32,533 bases of DNA, taken from NCBI GenBank assembly GCA_036274075.1, contig DASUGK010000012.1, positions 1 to 32,533 on the forward strand. Direction: 5' to 3'. The DNA comes from CADEED01 sp036274075. Lineage in GTDB: Bacteria; Pseudomonadota; Gammaproteobacteria; Steroidobacterales; Steroidobacteraceae. Numbering within the stretch: the first letter of the stretch is position 1; the number at the start of each line of letters is the position of its first letter. Positions 23,965-32,533 of the stretch are shown here, one piece after another. Both the position numbers and the translations under genes were made by a program. The notes under the pieces were generated by a model. That model was not told the DNA's origin. It did not search any database and was given only the letters and a program-made list of their open reading frames with translations.

Positions 23965-24647
23965 TGCTGGATCTCAAGCTCAATCTGCCGCGCGGCCAGC
24001 AGCCGCACTTCCTGTTCATGGGCGCGCACAGCGACGACATCGAGATCGGCTGTGGCGGCACGGTCATGGAACTGCTCGCGGCGTATCCGCGCGCGCGCCT
24101 GAGCTGGGTGGTGCTGAGCTCCGACGGCGCCGATCCCGGCAAGCGCGAGGCCGAGGCGCGCCGTTCGGCGAAACTGTTCACCGGCGGCAAGGGCCGGCTC
24201 GAAGTCATCGTGCAGGACTTCCGCGGCGCGTTCTTCCCCGCGGAGTTCGTGAAGATCAAGCAGTTCTTCGAGACGCTGAAGCCGCTGAAGCCGGACGTCG
24301 TGTTCACGCATTGCCGCGAGGAGCTGCACCAGGATCACCGCATCGTGGGCGAGCTGTCGTGGAACACTTTCCGCGACCACGCGATGTTCGAGTACGAGAT
24401 TCCCAAGTTCGACGGCGGGCTGGGTTCGCCGCAGTTCTTCGTGCCGGTATCGGCCCGGAACACGCAGCGCAAGATCGACCTGCTCATGAAGGTCTTCGCC
24501 ACGCAGCGGAGCAAGCGCTGGTTCACGCCCGAGACGTTCCGCGGCCTGATGCGTCTGCGCGGCGTCGAATGCAACGCGGCCGACGGCTACGCCGAGGCGT
24601 ATTACGCCCGCAAGATCGTGCTGGCCACCGCCGGAGACCGTAAATGA
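23964..24647 (+). CDS. PIG-L family (LmbE-like) zinc deacetylase
   Basis: A 227-residue enzyme of the PIG-L/LmbE family, which removes N-acetyl groups from sugars or small glycoconjugates. The zinc and catalytic motif is AHSDDIEIGCGG (H22, D24, D25), with Ser replacing the usual Pro. The third ligand region is HCREELHQDHR (H122-H125). There is no signal peptide, so it acts in the cytoplasm, probably on a nucleotide sugar or precursor. It overlaps rfbF by one base upstream and the aminotransferase by four bases downstream, showing tight coupling. A deacetylase inside an rfbF-rfbG cassette is unusual and suggests an N-acetylated intermediate or substituent. Confidence 0.9.
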   Translation: MLDLKLNLPRGQQPHFLFMGAHSDDIEIGCGGTVMELLAAYPRARLSWVVLSSDGADPGKREAEARRSAKLFTGGKGRLEVIVQDFRGAFFPAEFVKIKQFFETLKPLKPDVVFTHCREELHQDHRIVGELSWNTFRDHAMFEYEIPKFDGGLGSPQFFVPVSARNTQRKIDLLMKVFATQRSKRWFTPETFRGLMRLRGVECNAADGYAEAYYARKIVLATAGDRK

Positions 24648-25951
24648 AGTTCGACCAGTCGAATGCCCTGCGGCCGAAATTCCACGCGCTCATCCCCGGC
24701 GGCGCGCACACCTATGCCAAGGGCGACGACCAGTATCCCGAAGGCATGGCGCCCTACATCGTGCGCGGCGCCGGCTGCCGCGTGTTCGACGTCGACGGCA
24801 ACGAATTCATCGAATACGGCTCCGGGCTGCGCGCCGTGACGCTGGGCCATGCCTATGCGCCGGTGGTGGCGGCCGCGCGAGCGCAGCTCGAGCTGGGCGT
24901 GAACTTCGTGCGCCCGGCGCGCATCGAGCTCGAGGCCGCGGAGCAGTTCCGCGAGCTGGTGCCCGGCGCCGAGATGGTGAAGTTCTCGAAGGACGGATCG
25001 GACGCCACCTCGGGTGCGCTCAAGCTGGCGCGCGCGCATACCGGGCGCGACCTGGTGGCCATCTGCGCCAACCATCCATTCTTCTCGGTGGACGACTGGT
25101 TCATCGGATCGTCTGGCATGCCGGGTGGCATCCCGCAGGCCGTGCGCGACCTCACGGTCAAGTTCAACTACAACGATCTCGCCAGCCTCGAGGCCCTGTT
25201 CCAGAAACACCCGGGCCGGATCGCCGCGGTGATCCTCGAGGCCGAGAAGGAGACGCCGCCCGCACCAGGTTTCTTCGACGGCATCCGCGCCCTGTGTGAC
25301 CGCCATGGCACCGTGTTCATCCTCGACGAGATGATCACCGGCTTCCGCTGGCACAACGGCGGCGCGCAGGCTCGTTACGGCATCCGCCCGGATCTCTCGA
25401 CTTTCGGCAAGGCGCTGGCGAACGGTTTCTCGGTATCGGCGCTGGCGGGACGCCGCGAGCTCATGCGGCTCGGCGGGTCGGATCACGACCGCGAGCGCGT
25501 GTTCCTGATGTCCACCACGCATGGCGCGGAGACCCACGGTCTCGCGGCAGCCATCGCGACGATGAAGACCTATCAACGCGAGCCGGTGGTCGAGACCCTG
25601 TGGAAACGGGGCGAACGGCTCGCGACGGGCCTGCGCCAGGCGGCCAGCGCGGCGGGCGTGGCCAATGAAGTGCCCATCCTCGGCCAGCCGTGCTGCCTGG
25701 TGTTCGGCTCGCGCGACGCGGCCGGCCAGCCTTCGCAGCCCTTCCGCACGCTGCTCATGCAGGAAATCCTGCGCCGCGGAATCCTCGCCACGTCGCTGGT
25801 CGTGAACTACTCGCACGGCGAGGCCGACATCGACGCCACCATCGAGGCGTTCGCGGAAGCGTTCGTCGTCTACCGGCGCGCGCTCGACGAAGGCCTGGGC
25901 AAGTACCTCGAGGGCCGCCCGGTCAAACCGGCGATCCGCAAGTTCGCCTGA
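24644..25951 (+). CDS. Class III aminotransferase, glutamate-1-semialdehyde-aminomutase-like
   Basis: A 435-residue PLP enzyme. The opening RPKFHALIPGGAHTYAKGDDQ and EYGSGLRAVTLGHAY are typical of glutamate-1-semialdehyde 2,1-aminomutase relatives. FSKDGSDATSGALKLARAHTG lines the phosphate site, FILDEMITGFRW holds the pyridine-binding Asp, and K256 in STFGKALANGF forms the Schiff base. Homologues in polysaccharide clusters, rather than HemL, use keto-sugars or short-chain aldehydes. Heme synthesis is unlikely given the operon position between PIG-L and rfbG. The start overlaps the upstream stop (ATGA, 24644-24647). Substrate unresolved: it may transaminate a 4-keto CDP-sugar or shift an amino group. 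Confidence 0.88.
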   Translation: MKFDQSNALRPKFHALIPGGAHTYAKGDDQYPEGMAPYIVRGAGCRVFDVDGNEFIEYGSGLRAVTLGHAYAPVVAAARAQLELGVNFVRPARIELEAAEQFRELVPGAEMVKFSKDGSDATSGALKLARAHTGRDLVAICANHPFFSVDDWFIGSSGMPGGIPQAVRDLTVKFNYNDLASLEALFQKHPGRIAAVILEAEKETPPAPGFFDGIRALCDRHGTVFILDEMITGFRWHNGGAQARYGIRPDLSTFGKALANGFSVSALAGRRELMRLGGSDHDRERVFLMSTTHGAETHGLAAAIATMKTYQREPVVETLWKRGERLATGLRQAASAAGVANEVPILGQPCCLVFGSRDAAGQPSQPFRTLLMQEILRRGILATSLVVNYSHGEADIDATIEAFAEAFVVYRRALDEGLGKYLEGRPVKPAIRKFA

Positions 25952-25982
25952 ACGATCTCAACCATTCACATCGCGTCCAACC

Positions 25983-27056
25983 ATGCTCAAACCTGAATTC
26001 TGGAAAGGCAAGAAAGTCTTCGTCACCGGCCACACGGGCTTCAAGGGGAGCTGGCTGTGCCTGTGGCTGGAACACCTCGGCTCCAAGGTCACCGGCTACG
26101 CGCTCGATCCGCCGAGCAACCCGAGCCTGTTCGAGATGGCGGGTATCGCGAAGTCCACGGACTCGCACCGCGGTGACGTGACCGATCGCGCCTCGCTCGA
26201 GAAGGTCATGACGGCCGCGAAGCCCGACATCGTGATCCACATGGCGGCGCAGTCGCTGGTGCGTTACTCGTACGACAACCCGCTCGAGACGTTCAACACC
26301 AACGTCATGGGCACCGCCAACGTGCTCGACGTCGCGCGCCGCGTGCCGTCGATCAAGGCGGTGGTGTGCGTGACTTCCGACAAGTGTTATCACAACGTCG
26401 AGTGGGTCTGGGGCTACCGCGAGACCGACCGTCTCGGCGGCCACGATCCGTACAGCGCCAGCAAGGGTGCGGCCGAGCTCGTCGTGCAGTCGTTCCAGTC
26501 TTCCTTCTACGGCAAGGAGAAGGGCATCGCCGCCGTCGGCAGCGCCCGCGCCGGAAACGTCATCGGTGGCGGCGACTGGGCGCTCGATCGCCTGGTGCCG
26601 GACATCGTGCGTTCGCTGCTCAAGAACGAACCCACGCTGATCCGCAATCCGCAGGCCACGCGTCCGTGGCAGCACGTGCTCGAGCCGCTGCATGGTTATC
26701 TCATGCTGGCCGAGCGGCTCTACACCGACGGCCACGAGTTCGCGAGCCCGTGGAACTTCGGGCCGCCCGAGTCGAGCGAAAAGACCGTGGGCTGGGTCAT
26801 CGAGAGGTTGTACGAGCTCTGGGGCGTCACCTTCCCGTGGACGCGCGACAAGAATCCCGGTCCGCCGGAGTGCACCTTCCTCAAGCTCGACGCCTCGAAG
26901 GCGCACGCGCACCTCGGCTGGCGCCCGAAGCTCGACCTGCCCACCACGCTGGACTGGATCGTGAAGTGGACCCGCCGTTACCAGGCGGGTGACGACATGC
27001 GCAAGGTCAGCCTCGAGGACATCGAGCGCTTCATGAAGATCGTGCCGGTCGTATGA
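25983..27056 (+). CDS. rfbG: CDP-glucose 4,6-dehydratase
   Basis: A 357-residue short-chain dehydrogenase/reductase that converts CDP-glucose to CDP-4-keto-6-deoxyglucose with bound NAD. NAD loop VTGHTGFKGSW (G16, G19, G22), SDKCYHN (dehydratase Thr/Ser-Asp-Lys position), then GYRETDRLGGHDPYSASK with Y157 and K161. The GYRE-DRLGGHDPYS string distinguishes RfbG from dTDP-glucose dehydratases. The ATG at 25983 follows the aminotransferase by 31 bp; the stop overlaps the epimerase start (ATGA at 27053-27056). Together with rfbF it fixes the first two steps of the cassette. Confidence 0.96.
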   Translation: MLKPEFWKGKKVFVTGHTGFKGSWLCLWLEHLGSKVTGYALDPPSNPSLFEMAGIAKSTDSHRGDVTDRASLEKVMTAAKPDIVIHMAAQSLVRYSYDNPLETFNTNVMGTANVLDVARRVPSIKAVVCVTSDKCYHNVEWVWGYRETDRLGGHDPYSASKGAAELVVQSFQSSFYGKEKGIAAVGSARAGNVIGGGDWALDRLVPDIVRSLLKNEPTLIRNPQATRPWQHVLEPLHGYLMLAERLYTDGHEFASPWNFGPPESSEKTVGWVIERLYELWGVTFPWTRDKNPGPPECTFLKLDASKAHAHLGWRPKLDLPTTLDWIVKWTRRYQAGDDMRKVSLEDIERFMKIVPVV

Positions 27057-27577
27057 TTTTCACCAGGCTCCCCATCGCCGGCGCCTTCCTCATCGAGCTC
27101 GAGCCCAGGGGCGATGCGCGCGGGTCGTTCGCGCGCGCCTACTGCAAGCGTGAGTTCGAAGCGCAGGGGATCTCGTTCGACGTGGTGCAGAGCAACCTGG
27201 CGCGTACCCACCATGCCGGTGTGGTGCGCGGCCTGCATTACCAGGAGCCGCCGGCCGACGAGCAGAAGCTGGTGCGCTGTCTTTCGGGCGGGGTGCTCGA
27301 CGGGCTGATCGACATGCGCCCGGATTCCCCTAGCTACCGCGCGGTGTATTCCACCCGGCTGGACGCCGAGAACCGCCGGGCATTGTTCGTGCCGTCGGGC
27401 GTGGCGCATGGCTACCAGGTGCTGCTCGACGGCACCGAGTTCTTCTACATGACGGACCAGTACTACGCGCCGGGCCAGGAGCGCGGCGTGCGCTTCGACG
27501 ATCCGAAACTCGGCATCGACTGGCCGCTGCCGCCGCGTGACGTCGCCGATCGCGACCGCCAGTGGCCGCTGCTGTAA
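27053..27577 (+). CDS. rfbC: RmlC-like nucleotide-sugar 3,5-epimerase
   Basis: A 174-residue cupin of the dTDP-4-dehydrorhamnose 3,5-epimerase family. Catalytic H62 lies in VRGLHYQEPP and Tyr132 in FFYMTDQYY; the substrate loop FVPSGVAHGYQVL and the late WPLPPRDV are also present. In this setting it would epimerise the CDP-4-keto-6-deoxyglucose made by RfbG at C3 and/or C5 rather than a dTDP sugar, as the ascarylose-pathway epimerase does. It is slightly shorter than RmlC of E. coli (about 185). The symbol follows family; the true donor is inferred from neighbours. Confidence 0.9.
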   Translation: MIFTRLPIAGAFLIELEPRGDARGSFARAYCKREFEAQGISFDVVQSNLARTHHAGVVRGLHYQEPPADEQKLVRCLSGGVLDGLIDMRPDSPSYRAVYSTRLDAENRRALFVPSGVAHGYQVLLDGTEFFYMTDQYYAPGQERGVRFDDPKLGIDWPLPPRDVADRDRQWPLL

Positions 27578-27590
27578 GGAAACCCCGGGC

Positions 27591-28994
<1,404 letters not shown>

Positions 28995-29006
28995 GGACCC
29001 ATGGCC

Positions 29007-29876
29007 ATGTCACCCACCAACGCATTCACCATCGACGTCGAGGACTATTTCCAGGTCGAAGCGCTGTCGCGCGCGATCCCGCGCGACAGCTGGTCGCAGA
29101 TGGAATACCGCTGCGAAAACAATGTGCACCGCCTGCTGGCGCTGCTCGACGAAAAGAAGGTCCACGGCACGTTTTTCATCCTCGGCTGGATCGCCGAGCG
29201 TTCACCGCAGCTGATCCGCGACATCGCCGCCGCCGGCCACGAGATCGCCTGCCACGGCATGAGCCACAAGCTCATCTACAAGCAGGGCCGCGAGGAATTC
29301 CGCCAGGAGACGCGCCGTTCGAAGCAGCTGCTCGAGGACCTGGTCGGCAAGCCGGTGCTGGGTTACCGCGCCGCCAGCTTCTCCATCGTGAAGTCCTCGC
29401 TGTGGGCGCTGGACGAGTTGCTGGACGCCGGCTTCAGCTACGACTCGAGCGTCTTCCCGGTGCGGCACGACAATTACGGCATTCCCGACGCGCCGCTGGC
29501 CCCTTTCGAAATCACCGCGCCTTCCGGCCGCACGATCACCGAGTTCCCGATGTCCGTGGCGCGCTGGGGTGCGCTGCGCCTGCCGGTGTCCGGCGGCGGT
29601 TACTTCCGCATCTTCCCCTACTGGCTGACGCGTTCCTCGCTCAAGCGCATCAACGAACACGAGCAGCGCTCCTTCGTGTTCTACCTGCACCCGTGGGAAA
29701 TCGACGCCGGCCAGCCGCGTGTGAATGCGGGCTGGAAGTCACGCCTGCGGCACTACACCAACCTGTCGCGCTGCGAAGAGCGGCTGCGGCTGCTGTTGTC
29801 CGAATTCCCGTTTGCGCCCATGCGCGACGTGCTGGCGGGCCTGCGAATCGAGGCCCCGGTACGCGTGGCCGCCTGA
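29007..29876 (+). CDS. XrtA/PEP-CTERM-type polysaccharide deacetylase (NodB plus DUF3473-like tail)
   Basis: A 289-residue CE4-type deacetylase. Motif 1 is TIDVEDYFQV (metal Asp at D13), motif 2 CHGMSHK (H83-x3-H87), motif 3 LGYRAASFSI, and the late VFYLHPWEID supplies the His. The C-terminal segment FPMSVARWGALRLPVSGGGYFR is the extra domain found in exosortase-A-linked deacetylases. Two ATGs lie close together, at 29001 and 29007. The site AGGA (28994-28997) is 3 nt from the first and 9 nt from the second, so 29007 is preferred (29001 would add MA). There is no signal peptide. It follows prsR by 12 bp. Confidence 0.92.
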   Translation: MSPTNAFTIDVEDYFQVEALSRAIPRDSWSQMEYRCENNVHRLLALLDEKKVHGTFFILGWIAERSPQLIRDIAAAGHEIACHGMSHKLIYKQGREEFRQETRRSKQLLEDLVGKPVLGYRAASFSIVKSSLWALDELLDAGFSYDSSVFPVRHDNYGIPDAPLAPFEITAPSGRTITEFPMSVARWGALRLPVSGGGYFRIFPYWLTRSSLKRINEHEQRSFVFYLHPWEIDAGQPRVNAGWKSRLRHYTNLSRCEERLRLLLSEFPFAPMRDVLAGLRIEAPVRVAA

Positions 29877-29886
29877 GGTTATCGAG

Positions 29887-31260
29887 ATGCGAGTGTTTGG
29901 AATCGTCTGGCATGCCCCCCTCATCGTGATGGCGACGTGTTTCGTCGGCGTGTTGTACGGCGTGCCGTATGCCATCGAGGCCGTGGTGTGGGGCTCGGGC
30001 GAGCTCCCGGGTTTCCTGGTCGTGGAATTCGCCACGTTGTTCTCGGCCATCGGCCTGACGGTGACCTGGGCCCTGGGCCTGTTCAGCCGCCGCCAGCGCG
30101 CCAGCCTGGCCGGCCTCGGCATGCGCGCCTTCGCGGGCACGGCCTGCGCCGGGTTGATCACCTACCTGATCTCGCGCATGACCAGCCTCGGCGAAATGGG
30201 CGGCCGCACCATCCTGCTGATCACCTTCGTGGCGGCCGTGGTGTCGAGTATTGTGGTTGCCATCATCAGCCGCTTCATCAGCGACGACATCTTCCGCCGC
30301 AAGGTGCTGGTCTACGGCAGCGGCGTGCGCGCGCAGAGCATCGCGGCCTTGCGCCGCCGCTCGGATCGCCGCGGCTTCAAGGTGCACGGATACATCCAGC
30401 CGGTCGACGAGGGCATAGAAGTCGCGCCGGAGCAGCTGGTCACGGCCTCGGGCTCGCTGCTGGCCTACGCCCGCGCCCATGAAATCGACGAGATCGTCAT
30501 CGCGATGGACGACCGGCGCCGCAATTTCCCGGTGGCGGAGCTGCTCGAGTGCCGCCTCGCAGGCATCGAGATCACCGACCTCGTGACCTTCCTGGAACGC
30601 GAAACCGGCAAGGTGCATCTCGAGGTGCTCAATCCGAGCTGGCTGATCTTCGGCAACGGCTTTCGCCGCGACGCGCTGCGCCGCTATTCGGAGCGCCTGT
30701 TCGATTTCTGCGCCAGCCTGCTGCTGCTGGTGCTGGCGTCACCCATCATGCTGCTGACGGCCATTGCCATCGCCGCCGAGAGCGGGTTCCCGGTGTTCTA
30801 CAAGCAGAAGCGCGTCGGATTCCGCGGCAGCGTGTTCGAAGTCATCAAGTTCCGCAGCATGCGCGTCGACGCCGAGAAGAACGGCGCGGTATGGGCCAAG
30901 GCCGGCGATTCGCGCGTGACGCGCGTCGGCGCCGTGATCCGCAAGCTGCGCATCGACGAGCTGCCGCAGATCATCAACGTACTCAAGGGCGACATGAGCT
31001 TCGTGGGCCCGCGCCCGGAGCGTCCCGAGTTCGTCGCGCAGCTGTCCGAGACCATTCCGTACTACAGCGAGCGGCACTGGGTGAAGCCGGGCATCACCGG
31101 TTGGGCGCAGCTGTGTTATCCCTACGGCGCCTCCGAGCGCGACGCGCTCGAGAAGCTGCAGTACGACCTGTACTACGTGAAGAACCACAGCCTGCTGTTC
31201 GATTTCATGGTGCTGGCGCAGACGGCCGAAGTCGTGTTGCTGGGGAAGGGCGCGCGGTAA
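29887..31260 (+). CDS. Undecaprenyl-phosphate sugar-phosphate transferase (EpsB/XrtA-associated, WcaJ-like)
   Basis: A 457-residue polyisoprenyl-phosphate hexose-1-phosphate transferase that starts repeat-unit synthesis on undecaprenyl phosphate. There are four N-terminal hydrophobic segments (about 10-30, 40-62, 78-95, 105-125), a CoA-binding/Rossmann-like region (RRKVLVYGSGVRA), then membrane helix SLLLLVLASPIMLLTAIAIA and the bacterial transferase domain: GFPVFYKQKRVGFRG, EVIKFRSMRVDAE, DELPQIINVLKGDMSFVG and the PRPERPEF catalytic segment. The start ATG at 29887 has AGG 8 nt upstream; the longer frame from 29725 overlaps the deacetylase. The sequence resembles the exosortase-A-locus class. 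Probably the first sugar is glucose or galactose. Confidence 0.93.
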   Translation: MRVFGIVWHAPLIVMATCFVGVLYGVPYAIEAVVWGSGELPGFLVVEFATLFSAIGLTVTWALGLFSRRQRASLAGLGMRAFAGTACAGLITYLISRMTSLGEMGGRTILLITFVAAVVSSIVVAIISRFISDDIFRRKVLVYGSGVRAQSIAALRRRSDRRGFKVHGYIQPVDEGIEVAPEQLVTASGSLLAYARAHEIDEIVIAMDDRRRNFPVAELLECRLAGIEITDLVTFLERETGKVHLEVLNPSWLIFGNGFRRDALRRYSERLFDFCASLLLLVLASPIMLLTAIAIAAESGFPVFYKQKRVGFRGSVFEVIKFRSMRVDAEKNGAVWAKAGDSRVTRVGAVIRKLRIDELPQIINVLKGDMSFVGPRPERPEFVAQLSETIPYYSERHWVKPGITGWAQLCYPYGASERDALEKLQYDLYYVKNHSLLFDFMVLAQTAEVVLLGKGAR

Positions 31261-31272
31261 GGCGCACGCCCG

Positions 31273-32217
31273 GTGCAGAAACTGGCGAGGCCGTTGGCTT
31301 TCTACACCGGGCTGGCGTGCGTCGCGAGCCTGCTCGCGTACGCGGGCCGCTGGTCCTGGGCCTGCGAACTCCTGGTCAACTTCCGCACGCATTTCGCGCT
31401 GTTGCTGGGCCTGGCGCTGTTGCTCGCGGCGGCGCTGCGGCGCTGGCGCGTCGTGGCGCTCGCGGCTGCGGGACTCGCGCTCAACGCGTGGCCGATGCAT
31501 GGGGCGTGGTCCGGCGCGGAAACGGCACCTGCGGGTGGCCGCGCCGTGCGCGTGGTCGAATTCAACGTGCACGTTGCCAACGACGACTTCAAGGGGATCG
31601 CCAGCTACCTCGACTCGCTCGATCCCGACGTCGTGGTGCTGGCGGAAATGACGACCTGGTCCGCCGACCAGTTGTCACCGCTGCTGCCGCGGCTGCCTCA
31701 TCGTTACGTGGCCGTCGATGAAGGTTTCAGGGGCGTGCTGATCCTGAGCCGCTGGCCGCTGGTCGTACCGCAGACGCTGGTGCACGAGGGCACGCTGTAC
31801 GGAGCACGGGCCAACGTCGATCTGGGCGATCGGCAATTCCTGATTTACGGAGTGCACCTCAACTGGCCGGTCGTGCCGGAGGCCGAGCGCGAGCGCAATG
31901 CGCAGCTCGTCGCGCTGGGGCAGGAGCTGGCAGGCTGCCAGAGCGCCTGCGTGCTGGTCGGCGACTTCAATATCACGCCCTGGTCGAGCCACTACCGGAA
32001 TCTGCTCGACCACCCGGGAGTGCGCGACTGCGCCGCCGGCCGCGGCTGGCAGACCACCTGGAATTCCAGGCTGCCCGCCGTGCTGCGCATCCGCATCGAT
32101 CACTGCGTGCTGGCCGGCGCGGTCTCTGCCGCCGACGTGCAGGTCGGCCAAAGCGTCGGCTCCGACCACCTCGCCACCATCAACGACCTGTTAATGGGGA
32201 CACTCCCCGTTTCCTAG
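31273..32217 (+). CDS. Endonuclease/exonuclease/phosphatase-family membrane protein
   Basis: A 314-residue protein with three hydrophobic segments (about 8-28, 39-57 and 60-78), then an EEP (DNase I/sphingomyelinase-like) domain in the periplasm. EFNVH holds the metal Asn, VVVLAEM the metal Glu, GVHLNW the His, LVGDFNITPWSSHY the Asp-x-Asn pair, and the terminal SDHLAT the Asp-His pair. All catalytic residues of the family are present, so it is likely active as a phosphodiesterase or phosphatase on a lipid or sugar phosphate. The start is GTG at 31273, 12 bases after the previous stop. The last residues (MGTLPVS) are encoded by a repeat-like palindrome. Confidence 0.88.
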   Translation: MQKLARPLAFYTGLACVASLLAYAGRWSWACELLVNFRTHFALLLGLALLLAAALRRWRVVALAAAGLALNAWPMHGAWSGAETAPAGGRAVRVVEFNVHVANDDFKGIASYLDSLDPDVVVLAEMTTWSADQLSPLLPRLPHRYVAVDEGFRGVLILSRWPLVVPQTLVHEGTLYGARANVDLGDRQFLIYGVHLNWPVVPEAERERNAQLVALGQELAGCQSACVLVGDFNITPWSSHYRNLLDHPGVRDCAAGRGWQTTWNSRLPAVLRIRIDHCVLAGAVSAADVQVGQSVGSDHLATINDLLMGTLPVS

Positions 32218-32250
32218 CAAAAGGGGACGGACCTGGGAGGCGCGTGTCCC
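32191..32250. repeat. REP/mobile-repeat-like element at the 3' end of the EEP gene
   Basis: TTAATGGGGACACTCCCCGT has a perfect GGGGA-CAC-TCCCC stem (32196-32208), then GTTTCC. It is followed closely by AAAAGGGGACGGACC (32219-32233), with GGGAC (32224-32228) complementary to GTCCC (32246-32250). Phrases of this style are common at repeats associated with IS200-like REP transposases in gammaproteobacteria. That link is recalled, not searched. Confidence 0.5.
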
Positions 32251-32458
32251 GGCACCATCACACGCCATCACTCGGTCGGGGACGGCTTCGTGCCTTGCGA
32301 ATTCGGTAGTCCCGGCCCGCGCACTCATGATAGGCGCATATGCCGTCCGCCCCACTGGCATCGCAAGCTCGGGCGCGCTCACGGGCAAACGGGGGGTGTC
32401 GGCCCATGGGGTGGGAAGAGAAGAGCGTGGGTGGCGACGCGTCCAACTCGCGACGGGG
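32251..32458. other. Non-coding tail of the repeat-like spacer
   Basis: The 241 bases between the EEP stop (32217) and the possible convergent gene (32459) contain no gene I can support. Short open frames on both strands (for example 32258-32446 minus and 32340 onward plus) have low-complexity Arg/Ala/Ser content and no ribosome site. The right edge carries GGGGTCAGGGTCTACAT (32456-32472), another phrase typical of mobile-repeat spacers. Confidence 0.4.
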
Positions 32459-32533
32459 TCAGGGTCTACATGGGCCGAGATCTCCCTGGATGGCTTGCAG
32501 GACGGCGAGTGCGGCGAGCCCCGCGGTTTCCGT
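32459..32533 (-). CDS. Possible 3' end of a convergent gene, partial
   Basis: On the minus strand a frame is open from the window edge to a TGA at 32461-32459, reading 24 residues ending GLAALAVLQAIQGDLGPCRP. The Ala/Leu helix-like content is compatible with a real C-terminus. The last residues are encoded by the repeat-like GGGGTCAGGGTCTACAT (minus strand), mirroring the tail of the EEP gene. Family not recognised; too short to be sure. Confidence 0.3.
   Translation of the reverse strand, partial: TETAGLAALAVLQAIQGDLGPCRP

Noticed and set aside
24644..25951. Assignment of the class III PLP enzyme as HemL (heme synthesis)
   Set aside because: The family resemblance is real, but its coupling with PIG-L and rfbG points to a sugar or side-chain substrate.

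Overview
This is a GC-rich bacterial chromosome segment whose codons mostly end in G or C. Two gene sets point to a proteobacterium, probably a gammaproteobacterium related to the Xanthomonadales, Nevskiales or Steroidobacter groups. One is a housekeeping block (tRNA-Val, gltX, tRNA-Ala, tRNA-Glu). The other is a long exopolysaccharide locus of the kind usually tied to exosortase A (XrtA/PEP-CTERM). The taxonomic placement is inferred from gene content and style only.

Layout. Positions 1-4626 hold a glutathione S-transferase gene running into a convergent tRNA-Val, glutamyl-tRNA synthetase, a minus-strand lipoprotein made of repeated Ig-like domains, and a tRNA-Ala/tRNA-Glu pair. Positions 4767-12247 hold a plus-strand run: a Wzy/O-antigen-ligase-like membrane protein, two GT4 and one GT2 glycosyltransferases, a membrane-anchored deacetylase-like protein of unassigned function, and a secreted beta-helix protein. 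Positions 12279-16099 hold a minus-strand unit of asparagine-synthase-type amidotransferase, GT4 glycosyltransferase and NodB deacetylase. A 241-bp divergent control region at 16100-16340 carries a near-ideal CRP/Clp-type palindrome. It faces a plus-strand export module: polysaccharide export protein, Wzz-like chain-length protein, CpsD-like tyrosine kinase, GT2 and polysaccharide pyruvyl transferase (16341-21689).

Positions 21831-27577 hold a compact CDP-sugar cassette: SAF-domain oxidoreductase, rfbF, a PIG-L deacetylase, a class III aminotransferase/aminomutase, rfbG and an rfbC-like epimerase. It lacks the E1/E3 pair of known 3,6-dideoxyhexose pathways, so its product cannot be read from known pathways. 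It is followed by a PrsR-like sigma54 activator, a DUF3473-type polysaccharide deacetylase, the initiating undecaprenyl-phosphate sugar-phosphate transferase, and an endonuclease/exonuclease/phosphatase-family membrane protein (27591-32217). The window ends in a small mobile-repeat-like spacer and the 3' tip of a possible convergent gene.

How the genes fit together (inference): the sugar-phosphate transferase loads the first sugar on undecaprenyl phosphate. The GT2/GT4 enzymes extend the unit, using a nucleotide sugar made by the CDP cassette. Amidotransferase, deacetylases and pyruvyl transferase decorate it. A Wzy-like protein polymerises it, and the Wzz/kinase/export proteins set chain length and secrete it. 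No exosortase, PEP-CTERM protein, PrsK kinase, Wzx flippase or outer-membrane Wza-size exporter is seen inside the window. The most interesting points are the unassigned CDP-sugar cassette, the CRP-like site at the divergent promoter, and the XrtA-style gene set without visible XrtA.
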